From: an uncultured Desulfobacterium sp.
Lineage (GTDB): Bacteria > Desulfobacterota > Desulfobacteria > Desulfobacterales > Desulfobacteraceae
Direction of reading: 5' to 3'
Assembly (NCBI GenBank): GCA_937124525.1
Contig: CAKZLA010000339.1
Coordinates: forward strand, 1-17,713
Length of the DNA: 17,713 nucleotides
Below, piece after piece: positions 1 through 7,343 of the stretch. Each line of letters begins with the position of its first letter. Within the stretch, counting starts at the first letter, position 1. The translations under genes and the position numbers were made by a program. The notes under the pieces are model-generated. The model worked only from the letters and a program-made list of their open reading frames with translations. It did not search any database and was not told the DNA's origin.

Positions 1-44
1 TAATAAAAAATCACAGCAACTCGATAGTGTAAAGAGAATCAAAA

Positions 45-134
45 ATGAAATATTTAGTCACTGGCGCCGCAGGATTCATCGGTAATTTTGTCGCACAAAG
101 ATTATGTGAACAAGGTCATGTGCAACGACATTAA
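45..134 (+). pseudogene. N-terminal fragment of an NAD-dependent nucleotide-sugar epimerase
   Basis: An ATG at 45 opens a reading frame beginning MKYLVTGAAGFIGNFVAQRL, followed by CEQGH. This is the Rossmann start of the extended-SDR UDP-glucuronate/UDP-glucose 4-epimerase family, with the GxxGxxG nucleotide motif at residues 7-13 (GAAGFIG). Family members run to about 330 residues and usually continue EVVGIDNLNDYY after the GH. Here the frame leaves the family right after GH (base 119), reads four unrelated residues and stops at 132-134. The remainder of the gene is absent and is replaced by a different gene's 3' part. It cannot be functional as it stands. It is either a real recombination remnant or an assembly join. 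The fragment is short, but the motif is highly characteristic. Confidence 0.72.
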
Positions 135-1053
135 CGCCATTCGGCCATGCATATCCTGCCAGGAGGGATGTATGGGAAGGGTTCAGACCTATGCGGCCCT
201 GAACTGTGCTGTGAATCCCCAGACCTGCCGGGAACGAATAGCGGCTTACCAGCCCATTTTAAAGAAAAAGCGGGTGCTGATCGTGGGTGGCGGTGTTGCC
301 GGGTGCGAGGCGGCAAGGGTTTTGGCCACAAGGGGCCATGAACCGGTTCTGTATGAAAAATCCGAAACCCTGGGGGGACATCTGATTCCCGGCGGGGCAC
401 CGGATTTCAAGCACGATGACATTGCCCTGATGAACTGGTACACCCACCAGCTGGAAACCCTGGGTGTGGCGGTCCATTTGAATACACCGGTGGATGAGCC
501 GTTTGTTCTGTCCACCCCCTTTGATGCGGTCATTATGGCCACGGGGTCTAAGCCGAATACCATTTCTTTGGGAGATGATACCCGGGTGTTCACCGCCGAA
601 CAGGTTCTGTTGAAACAAAAAGAGCCAGGGCCCTGCACCGTGGTTATGGGCGGCGGCCTGATCGGCTGTGAAACGGCCCTGTGGATGGCCCGGCAGGGCA
701 AAACCGTCACGATAGTTGAGCAAATGGATGCCATCCTGTCCGTGAACGGCCCATTGTGCCATGCCAACAGCGATATGCTCGAAGCCCTGATTCCCTATAA
801 CGGCATAGACATTAAAACCAACGCCTGTGTGACATCCTTTGAGAACGGCATGCTGACCCTGGCAACCAACGGTGAAGAAAGCCGGATGCCGTGTGACAGC
901 GTGATCCTGGCAGTGGGATATCATTCTGATAAAACCCTGTACGAAAAGATCCGTTTTAAGGTCCCCAATACCTGGGTTTTGGGAGATGCCAGACGGGTGA
1001 GCAACATCATGTACGCCATCTGGGATGCCTTTGAGGTGGCCAACGGGATATAG
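106..1053 (+). pseudogene. C-terminal half of a 2,4-dienoyl-CoA reductase-like Fe-S flavoprotein (5'-truncated)
   Basis: Family-like sequence starts at about base 106 (VNKV). A frame can be read from a TTG at 88, giving 321 residues; numbering here uses that TTG. Cys21, Cys24, Cys28 and Cys40 have the Cx2Cx3Cx11C spacing that binds the 4Fe-4S cluster in FadH-type 2,4-dienoyl-CoA reductases and related old-yellow-enzyme oxidoreductases. A FAD-binding GGGVAG motif is at 67-72 and a second dinucleotide motif, GGGLIG, at 188-193. A MATGSKP stretch is near 150 and a GDA flavin motif near 299-301. The C-terminus appears complete, ending at TAG 1051-1053. The ~320-residue N-terminal TIM barrel with FMN and active site is missing, replaced by the epimerase fragment. 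The intact parent would reduce enoyl/dienoyl-type substrates with NAD(P)H. The segment looks GC-richer than the genes to its right. The truncated product is probably inactive. Confidence 0.8.
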
Positions 1054-1106
1054 GGATGCAAAAAAATTATCAACAGCTGGGTTAAAATCAAAAGCCGAAA
1101 AAATCA

Positions 1107-1162
1107 GATCTGGGGTGTCTAAAACCCGCTTTCACACCCATTTAGACACCCCAAATTAGATC
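1107..1162 (-). terminator. Hairpin terminator of the FG-GAP gene, between convergent genes
   Basis: A perfect 12-bp inverted repeat, GGGGTGTCTAAA at 1112-1123 and its complement at 1141-1152, with a 17-nt loop, lies just past the stop codon at 1165. Read on the minus strand, the stem is followed within about eight bases by a run of six T (complement of 1098-1103), as in intrinsic terminators. On the plus strand no T tract follows, so it would stop the upstream flavoprotein transcript less well. The sequence also resembles REP-like dispersed hairpins, so a repeat origin is possible. Confidence 0.6.
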
Positions 1163-1164
1163 CT

Positions 1165-2826
1165 TCAATCAAATGCCATTATAGAGCTTGAGCCTTCCTT
1201 GATGATACTCTGCGGGTTGTTGACAACTGCAGCTACTATTTCCAGATCACCGTCACCATTGATATCCATCAGGGCTACATCGGCTACAAACCTGGTCAAG
1301 TCAAGGGTTTTGGTGATGGATCGAAGGCCTCCACCATACCATTTGAGCCACTCCAAGCGGCCTTTTGAAAAAAAGCGCTGGTTGGAAAGGACATTGGTTC
1401 CAAATTGTGTGGTGTTGTTTATCACCAGCATTTCTTGAATCCCGTCGGCATCAAGATCATGGAATAAAATTCTGTGCGGTAAAAAGATATTCTTCTGTTC
1501 GTCCCACTCCTCTTCAAGAATGATGGTAATGGCATTTACACTACCGCCGTATTTATCGGCGGACACTTTTATCTCATCGCCTGCACTATTGAGGATCTGC
1601 ACATACCCTTGGGAATTGTAAGCCACAATCTCCATCTTTTCCGAAGAGCGAACCCCTCCCCTGGCAAAACCGAAAACAATTTGCTTGGGGGGTGTTGACA
1701 GTCGGTTTCCAGGCTTGTACTTTCGATCCTGCCAAGTTATTTCGAATATTCCAGGCTGAAAACACTCTCCCTGACCCTGAAGCTGCCCAAGAAGAACCTT
1801 TCCACGCCCATCAATATCCACTGATCGAAAATACCAGGGTAACTGGTCTGACATGCGTTGCAGCGTTTTTCCGTCCCACTCCAGAACAAAAGAGCTGACA
1901 CGACCTACACTATTATCAAAGCTTGTAACGAAAATTTCATGCCGCCCATCGCCGTTTAGATCCGCCGTGTCGACCCCGACAAAGGAGCCAACACCCTTGA
2001 ACTCCGCCAAGAGAACCCAACGACGCTCCGTTGTACGATGAACAATCAATCGATTGGAGGTAATGGTGACAATGTCTTCAATTCCATCCCCATCCATGTC
2101 ACCTGTGGCCAAACCAGTGAGTTGTCCCTTCAAAGTCTCCAGCCCTTTCATTTGCAGTGGTATCAAAGATTCCGAATTTTGATCCATTGACTGATAGGCT
2201 CGTGTTTTAATAGGGTCTTCCTGTAGATGGACAAGTTTATCAGTGTTCTGGGTCTTGGAGGCATCCATGGAAGAGGTTGGTAACGTTGGCGGTAAAACTG
2301 CTTTTACATTGGAATCCATAACAGGCAGTGGATGTTCGTTTCTATTGAGCAATTGCGCATTGATCTTAGAAGCAAATATATCAATATGCTCAATGATGTC
2401 ATCCAGAATTTGGCCGGTTTGACCAAAGAAAAGTACATTTTTTCCACCTTCTGCATCCAGCTTACGCACCCTGGCATCGGTACTGATCTTCGCCTTCATT
2501 ACGGTCAGACTGCCTTCGATCACGTAATCAAACTTCCCGCCCTTTAATGTTTCAGCGGTAATGGCAGTTGTTCCCGGCTGTAGGACTGAAGTAACTTCCA
2601 CTTGCTCGGATCGTCCCAACCTTGAAATCAGCATATCCGTGATACCTCGCTGCAAGTATTCTAAATCATCGTTTGCATTGATGGTAAATGGTTTTACTGC
2701 AATCCGTGTAATTGTTTGGGCACAGCTCTGCCGTTCGCTGACAAACAAAATAGCGGATACCACCACCGACACAATCGTTATTACAAAGAGAGTGTCTATT
2801 ACTTTCTTCCCCATCGGTTTATCCAT
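1165..2826 (-). CDS. Membrane-anchored FG-GAP/VCBS repeat protein with TolB-like N-terminal domain
   Basis: 553 residues. The ATG at 2826 is preceded by AGAGGAA at good spacing. Residues 10-29 form one hydrophobic helix after a KK, a signal anchor or signal peptide; the Cys at 35 lacks a convincing lipobox. Residues ~39-160 (RIAVKPF..., LQRGITDMLISRL) resemble the TolB-N/FlgO/CsgG-like fold used in envelope proteins. After a low-complexity linker (~165-225), calcium-binding-type FG-GAP motifs recur: DMDGDGIEDIV ~243, DLNGDGRHEIF ~289, a degenerate DIDGRGK ~337, DLDADGIQEM near 458 and DINGDGDLEIV near 527. This predicts a periplasmic beta-propeller. Architecture of this kind is common in deltaproteobacterial genomes, but the role is unknown; envelope or outer-membrane association is inferred from the TolB-like part and the neighbouring porin. 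It is transcribed separately from the porin, because a terminator lies between them. Confidence 0.8.
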   Translation of the reverse strand: MDKPMGKKVIDTLFVITIVSVVVSAILFVSERQSCAQTITRIAVKPFTINANDDLEYLQRGITDMLISRLGRSEQVEVTSVLQPGTTAITAETLKGGKFDYVIEGSLTVMKAKISTDARVRKLDAEGGKNVLFFGQTGQILDDIIEHIDIFASKINAQLLNRNEHPLPVMDSNVKAVLPPTLPTSSMDASKTQNTDKLVHLQEDPIKTRAYQSMDQNSESLIPLQMKGLETLKGQLTGLATGDMDGDGIEDIVTITSNRLIVHRTTERRWVLLAEFKGVGSFVGVDTADLNGDGRHEIFVTSFDNSVGRVSSFVLEWDGKTLQRMSDQLPWYFRSVDIDGRGKVLLGQLQGQGECFQPGIFEITWQDRKYKPGNRLSTPPKQIVFGFARGGVRSSEKMEIVAYNSQGYVQILNSAGDEIKVSADKYGGSVNAITIILEEEWDEQKNIFLPHRILFHDLDADGIQEMLVINNTTQFGTNVLSNQRFFSKGRLEWLKWYGGGLRSITKTLDLTRFVADVALMDINGDGDLEIVAAVVNNPQSIIKEGSSSIMAFD

Positions 2827-2883
2827 GCTTTTTTCCTCTTTTATTGATCGGATGTTAAAAGATACAGACTAAGGAAAAATGTT

Positions 2884-2925
2884 GAAAAAAAGAACAAGGA
2901 AAGCCCGCTTTCAGCAGGCTTTCCC
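2884..2925 (-). terminator. Rho-independent terminator of the porin gene
   Basis: GGAAAGCC at 2898-2905 pairs with GGCTTTCC at 2917-2924, and the stem can extend inward with one mismatch. On the minus strand the stem is followed by TTGTTCTTTTTTT. It lies about 100 bases beyond the porin stop and upstream of the FG-GAP gene, so it separates the two transcripts. Confidence 0.75.
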
Positions 2926-3026
2926 GGTCACACATTCATGTGAATTGGTCTTTTATGTCGACGTCTCTTTATAATCCGTATTCCGGAACTCAACTCAATA
3001 TTTTATCGACAATATGTTTCCACTAA

Positions 3027-4376
3027 TTAGAATACCATGTGGAGTCGAAAGGTCATCACGTTTGCTGAAGGGGCATCCTTACCATCCATGAAGTCCGCAC
3101 CGACATTCTGATAGGTGGCATGCAGGCTGGTATTGGGGGCGAGTTGGTAAACTGCCGCCGTCAAAAAATTGTAGCCCTTTTCGAACTCAAAGGTAACTCC
3201 ATCAATATCATCATCTGCAGCGACCAGGTAATCGAACATGCCGATAAGCGTCAGTTTCTCCATGGCTTTATACTTGGCGGCGATACCTGCCCCGATGGAA
3301 CCTGTTCCGGTCTTAAAAGGATTAAGAAGGTCTCCTGGTATCGGACCACCGGGAGGATTTGTTGATGTGAAAACATGAGAGTTGCTTCGTGCATGTATGG
3401 CATTATCCCATCCGTAGGCACCACCGAACTCCATGTCCAAGTGGGCAAAGGGATTTCCCACCTCAGAAATTTTTTGTTCTCCGCTACCCTGTGGGCTTGA
3501 GTAGTATGTTTGAAGTCCCAGAGCCAGAGAATCGTTAAGTTGTTTGGTTCCAGCAACGACGAGTTGGGTACCGGTGTAATCAACTCCGTTGCCATTGTCC
3601 CCGCCGAATGTGGCAAGTTCGCCTACAAGGTCAAACCCGCCCAATCGGGTACGGGCTGTCAGGCCCATCAAAGTAGGCTCGTCCTTAAAATTGTCGTCAA
3701 TGCCGTCATTGTCTGTATCACCGGTGCTGCCGTCAGTTTGCATCCAGTAATAACCGTTGATTTTAAAAGAGTCACTTTTATAGCTAAGGTCAATGAAAAA
3801 GCGATCAGTGTCCTTATTTTCGTCATCGCTATCGGATTCACGGCTAAAGCGATCACCTATAAGGTATATACCTTCGTTAACCTTAACATAACCCAGACGA
3901 ATGCTCAACGGTGTCGGCGTTTTTATAGTTAACTGAATACCTGGTTGATTATCCCGATATACCTGGGTCATACCCAAGGGTAAAAACATAATGCCAGCCC
4001 TGAGTCGGAACATATCCTGATTGATGTCCACGTAGGCACGATCCACCTGAAGCTGGCTATCGTCATTACTGGGACGGATAGTTCCGTAGTCCTGATCCTG
4101 CCCCCAAATACCTTCAGCAAAATCAAATCGCAAATTGGCAGAGACACCCTTGGTAGGTTGGAGTTTCATACTCATCCGAAGGCGTTGATAAAAATAATTA
4201 AATTTATCGGAGTCACCCAAGTCAGCATCGGATTTGGCGTTTTGCTCGTTAACATTATCAGCAGCCACGGCTGCAAGGTCATAAGAGCCCTTGAATGTCA
4301 CCATGTCATCGGCCATGGCAGGGGTTACAAAGGCCAATATGGCCAGCGCTACCAAAAAATTTTTCATTTTTTTCAT
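3027..4376 (-). CDS. Outer-membrane porin (putative beta-barrel)
   Basis: 449 residues. The N-terminus has a typical Sec signal peptide (MKKMKNFLVALAILAFVTPAMA) with predicted cleavage after Ala22. The mature part has alternating hydrophobic/polar strands separated by Asp/Asn/Gly-rich loops (for example around residues 215-235, DTDNDGIDD), and the chain ends in FRLHMVF. A terminal aromatic Phe is the usual signal for BAM-dependent barrel insertion. Length and composition fit 14-18-strand diffusion porins of Desulfobacterales; the substrate cannot be deduced. The start is the ATG at 4376 with GGAGGAG nine bases upstream; a second in-frame ATG lies three codons later. It is monocistronic: a long upstream region without genes, and its own terminator downstream. 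Confidence 0.82.
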   Translation of the reverse strand: MKKMKNFLVALAILAFVTPAMADDMVTFKGSYDLAAVAADNVNEQNAKSDADLGDSDKFNYFYQRLRMSMKLQPTKGVSANLRFDFAEGIWGQDQDYGTIRPSNDDSQLQVDRAYVDINQDMFRLRAGIMFLPLGMTQVYRDNQPGIQLTIKTPTPLSIRLGYVKVNEGIYLIGDRFSRESDSDDENKDTDRFFIDLSYKSDSFKINGYYWMQTDGSTGDTDNDGIDDNFKDEPTLMGLTARTRLGGFDLVGELATFGGDNGNGVDYTGTQLVVAGTKQLNDSLALGLQTYYSSPQGSGEQKISEVGNPFAHLDMEFGGAYGWDNAIHARSNSHVFTSTNPPGGPIPGDLLNPFKTGTGSIGAGIAAKYKAMEKLTLIGMFDYLVAADDDIDGVTFEFEKGYNFLTAAVYQLAPNTSLHATYQNVGADFMDGKDAPSANVMTFRLHMVF

Positions 4377-5214
4377 TCCTTTTTCTCCTCCCTTTGTGTG
4401 GTTTTGCCGACATCAGAGTTCAAATTTTTCTTAGTATTCAAGCCCTGATGAAGGACAGATTATGAGCCCCGTATTGAAACATACAGTGCTCCCTAAATAG
4501 ATATTCTTTTGACATCTCAATAATTGGCGTTATCCATTAGACCCGATACGAACCCCGCAGGATAATTATCCTTGTCAAGGACTTAAAAAGATTAATTCCT
4601 GACACTTAAAGATACAGCAGACTCCCAGCAGCTACCCCCGGTCAAAACAATGATAGGCATCTAAAATTATTGATATTTATATTTTAAACTTCACGAAATC
4701 GCCTTGATAAATATTAAATAATATCAAGATGTCAAATGAGGACCTGGATTTGCTGGACTCCCAGTCATCCCCTGTGTAGTCTCACTCAGTTTCTGTGATG
4801 AGAAGAGTCCCCAATTGGTTCATTCATATTCAAAGCTCCCCTTTCGCCCATTTTATGATACTCATTTGATTTTTGGCTGGGAAAATGACAAGTTGTATAA
4901 CTATTCTGAGCAACAGAGGAGGACAATATTCGTTTTTGCAAATGGGGGTCAGCCCTCCGGCCAAATGGCTCGGACGATTTTTTACTCTCTTCGATCAGAA
5001 GATTCAGGTTGTCTAATTGAGACAGCATCCGTTCTGCAATGGGGCGACTGTGGTCTTCATCTTTGGATTTCCAGATACAAGGCCGGAAATGGTTTCTTTG
5101 TTTTTGCCCAGTTTCCGGTGAGATACAAGGGGGTCATCCGCCCGGTTTCCAGGAATGATTTCGCTCAGAATGGAACCCCTGCAGGATCCAACACAGCGAT
5201 GCCTTGTTTTTATA
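4377..5214. other. Gene-poor region upstream of the porin; no intact gene recognised
   Basis: About 840 bases without a convincing gene. The first ~200 bases should contain the porin promoter; a TTGACA on the minus strand (complement of 4573-4578) abuts a 14-bp palindrome at 4559-4572, but no good -10 was found at standard spacing. Between 5133 and 4786 (minus) one frame stays open. Around 5070-4980 it has a charged, leucine-rich stretch (SKDEDHSRPIAERM, then LSQLDNLNLLIEES) that looks like an old coding fragment with coiled-coil character, with no start signal and no family I recognise. A plus-strand frame through the same DNA (4815-5237) is also open but has no ribosome-binding site. I treat the block as decayed or intergenic sequence. 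Confidence 0.5.
4559..4572. promoter_or_regulatory. 14-bp perfect palindrome near the porin promoter
   Basis: AGGATAATTATCCT is perfectly self-complementary and directly adjoins a minus-strand TTGACA (complement of 4573-4578), about 185 bases upstream of the porin ATG. A palindrome overlapping a -35-like hexamer is a plausible operator. The GATAAT half-site recalls Fur-type half-sites, but the site is shorter than a canonical 19-bp Fur box, so the regulator is not identified. Confidence 0.3.
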
Positions 5215-5333
5215 TAAAACTCGTAAGTTCTCAATAACCTCGGGCTAATAAAGCCTGCTTACCCCTTAAACACCGGGTGGTATTCAAAAGGATTCCCTGA
5301 ATACCCGGACTTATTGAGAACTTACTAAAACTC
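5215..5333. repeat. 8-bp target-site duplication flanking MITE copy 1
   Basis: TAAAACTC occurs immediately left (5215-5222) and immediately right (5326-5333) of the terminal inverted repeats of the element at 5223-5325. An exact 8-bp duplication touching both element ends is the signature of transposition rather than of chance. Confidence 0.85.
5223..5325. mobile_element. MITE copy 1 (103 bp, IS66-like ends)
   Basis: The element begins GTAAGTTCTCAATAA (5223-5237) and ends with its perfect complement (5311-5325), giving 15-bp terminal inverted repeats. It has no coding capacity. The interior contains an imperfect hairpin (CCGGGT..TATTCA against TGAATA..CCCGG), so the whole element could fold as a structured RNA or cruciform. 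A second copy, about 90% identical by eye, lies at 15949-16050 on the same strand, with a different 8-bp duplication. Established knowledge: IS66-family elements make 8-bp duplications and their ends start with GTAA, so an IS66-type transposase encoded elsewhere is the likely driver. No such transposase is present in the window. Confidence 0.85.
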
Positions 5334-5589
5334 CGTCCAAAAGGCTGTAATAATTAGAGTTTCAATTTTCGTTATGGCAGGTCAGTATCCCAATACGGTC
5401 TGCCCGTGGCAGTTTATAAGAAACTCCGTCCAATGATTTGCAATAACTGGAGTTCCTATATTTGTTGTGGGCAGGCCACAATCCCCAATAAGGTCCGCTC
5501 GTGGCGGTTATATTGAAGAAAATCCGGACGATGGTCTTTGCTGTGGTATCAGCACAGATATGGAAATTCCTATACTCTTAAATTATGGA
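5328..5589 (+). repeat. Degenerate ~95-bp tandem repeats, partly open in frame
   Basis: Unit 1 (5328-5420) and unit 2 (5421-5518) both start AAACTCCGTCCAA and share blocks in register: TAATAA.T.GAGTT, TTCGTTATGG/TTTGTTGTGGGCAGG, CCCAATA.GGTC and CGTGGC.GTT. A third, partial unit starts at 5519. In one plus frame the units read as related peptides (VSIFVMAGQ versus VPIFVVGRP) with an in-frame TGA in unit 2 and an end at TAG 5587-5589. It could be the remnant of a repetitive protein or a structured intergenic repeat. A weaker resemblance to unit 1 is visible around 4925-4980. MITE copy 1 inserted at the left edge of unit 1. Confidence 0.5.
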
Positions 5590-5643
5590 TAGGGGAAGAA
5601 GACGTAAAAACTGCGCCCCTACCCCTAACCCCTTAGGAATTCA

Positions 5644-6828
5644 TTAGATGCTCATAATGGTGGTGCCGCTGTTACCCATCAAGCCGTATGTCTGGGCCAT
5701 GGCAACTTTTAGATCCTTCTGTACCTGGTTTTTACCGCCTCTTCCCCTGAGCTGATTCGCACATTCGATGACCTGCCAGATAGCCTGGGCTGCAACCGCC
5801 TCACCATGTGAAGAAAATCCGCCACTCAGGTTAGTGGGCAGTTTGCCGTTAATATCTGTTTCGCCATCCCGCAGCATCTTATCTGCCTCGCCCTCTTTAC
5901 AGAATCCGCAGGTTTCAAGGTACACCAGGTAATGCCAGGAGCTGTTATCGGGCAGTTCCAGATACTGTATCTCTTCGGGCCCGATGCCAGCTTTTTCATA
6001 GCATTGGCGGGAAGCGGAATAGCTCTCACTGAGCATGGGAGCCTCATTGCCGGCTGGGCATGACACCACACCGATTCGTATGGTCGGATCACCGTACATG
6101 GCGCTGCCCATAGTGACGGCGTTAATCTTTACCGGTTTATCGGCTTTGGCGATCAATTCCTTGTCTGCCGTAACGATACAAGCCGCCGCTCCGGTACTGA
6201 CCGGACAGATCATATATAGTCTGAGAGGATCACAAACATATGCGGAATTCAGCACTTCTTCCATGGTATACGCTTTTTTAAACCGGGCGAACGGATTCAT
6301 AGAGCCGAATTTGCTCATCATTACCTTGACTCTTGCCAGGTCCTCTTCGGTAGTGCCGTATTTTTCCATTCTTTTTCTGCATTCCAGTGCCCAGAAAACA
6401 GGATTGGGCATACCGACCATTTTCCATCTGATCACGTCCCTGTCTTGGGTAGGATCATCTGTCTTGGCGCCGAAAAAGCCTTTGGGGGATACATCGGCGC
6501 CATACGCCAACGCCGTATCGGTTTCGCCGGAAGCAACACTATTGTATGCCATCCTAAGGGAGGCCGTACCGGTTGCACAGGCGTTGTAAACATTTACGAC
6601 CGGCACACCGGTCTCACCGAAGATACCTTCCAGATATTGACCGGAAAGGTGACCGGCGTTCCCGCCCCAGATAAAAATCCCGGACATGATCGTTTGAATT
6701 CCCTGCCAGTCAACGCCAGCGTCTTTCAACGCGTTATCGACAGCCACTGTACCGAAATCGCTGAAATTTGTCTCTGAGTAACCCTGCCAGGGAGAGATCC
6801 CGGTTCCAATGATATACACATCTCTCAT
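5644..6828 (-). CDS. SCP-x-type thiolase / lipid-transfer-protein-like thiolase
   Basis: 394 residues, full length for the family. Cys84 in NVYNACATGTAS is the nucleophile position of thiolases, and His341 in GGFSSHGEA matches the catalytic His of the SCP-x branch. The usual second catalytic Cys near the C-terminus is not evident; the chain ends GLMGNSGTTIMSI. Expected reactions are CoA-dependent cleavage of a 3-oxoacyl-CoA, the reverse condensation, or a retro-aldol as in DUF35-partnered homologues. It directly follows the DUF35 gene with a 36-base gap and a strong AAGGAGG site; the two proteins are expected to form a complex, as BbsAB and Ltp2/ChsH2-type pairs do. It is the last gene of the five-gene operon. 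No clear hairpin terminator follows; only a G-rich run is present. Confidence 0.85.
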   Translation of the reverse strand: MRDVYIIGTGISPWQGYSETNFSDFGTVAVDNALKDAGVDWQGIQTIMSGIFIWGGNAGHLSGQYLEGIFGETGVPVVNVYNACATGTASLRMAYNSVASGETDTALAYGADVSPKGFFGAKTDDPTQDRDVIRWKMVGMPNPVFWALECRKRMEKYGTTEEDLARVKVMMSKFGSMNPFARFKKAYTMEEVLNSAYVCDPLRLYMICPVSTGAAACIVTADKELIAKADKPVKINAVTMGSAMYGDPTIRIGVVSCPAGNEAPMLSESYSASRQCYEKAGIGPEEIQYLELPDNSSWHYLVYLETCGFCKEGEADKMLRDGETDINGKLPTNLSGGFSSHGEAVAAQAIWQVIECANQLRGRGGKNQVQKDLKVAMAQTYGLMGNSGTTIMSI

Positions 6829-6864
6829 GTTAGTTATTCCTCCTTATGAAATTCTTTAATTCGA

Positions 6865-7299
6865 TTATTTTACCGGCCGAAACGCCCAGGTCACGACATC
6901 CTGTTTTTCTTCATTGGAAAACAGCCTGAGAGTGGTCGTTTCCATTTCCATCCCCATTTCAAGGGACTTCAGGTCGGCTTCTGTGATGATGCCGGCGACT
7001 TGAATTTTTTCATTTTCAAATTCAACCAGACCAATACCATATGGAACAATGGATTTCTCTGTTTTAAATGGCGGCGGGGGGTTATAATTTTGAATTACAT
7101 AGCTTGCCAGCTTTCCTTTATTTGGAAGCAGGACGTCTTCTATCCCCTCCCGTGAGCAGCCAGGGCGATGCAGGTAAGCCCCTTTCGGAAAGAAATAAGT
7201 ACCGCATGAGTTGCATTTTGCGCTTATTAATCTGACTTCACCGGTTGACCAGTCCACTAAGTTCGGAATTCGAGCTACCATATTTGACGTATTTTCCAT
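6865..7299 (-). CDS. DUF35 zinc-ribbon/OB-fold protein, thiolase partner
   Basis: 144 residues. An N-terminal rubredoxin-like zinc ribbon has Cys29, Cys32, His44 and Cys48 as the likely ligands. The fourth canonical Cys is absent, so a C3H set is inferred. A linker with PPPPFKTEKSIVPYGIGLVE leads into the OB fold (residues ~70-144), ending TWAFRPVK. DUF35 (ACAC/OB-fold) proteins bind CoA substrates and complete the active site of an adjacent thiolase; BbsA in anaerobic toluene degradation and ChsH2 in steroid degradation are known examples. GGAGG precedes the ATG by 10 bases. It sits between the crotonase (gap 44) and the thiolase (gap 36). Confidence 0.85.
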   Translation of the reverse strand: MENTSNMVARIPNLVDWSTGEVRLISAKCNSCGTYFFPKGAYLHRPGCSREGIEDVLLPNKGKLASYVIQNYNPPPPFKTEKSIVPYGIGLVEFENEKIQVAGIITEADLKSLEMGMEMETTTLRLFSNEEKQDVVTWAFRPVK

Positions 7300-7343
7300 C
7301 CGTTTTATTCCTCCTTGTTGATATTTAAATATAAAAAATACTG

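Noticed and set aside
4815..5237. Plus-strand ORF of 140 codons starting at 4815.
   Set aside because: It has no ribosome-binding site, ends inside the MITE's left end, overlaps an equally long minus frame and matches no family I recognise.
5590..5643. G-rich run on the minus strand after the thiolase stop, resembling a G-quadruplex or terminator.
   Set aside because: Only three runs of four G are present where four are needed, and no stable stem with a T tract was found.
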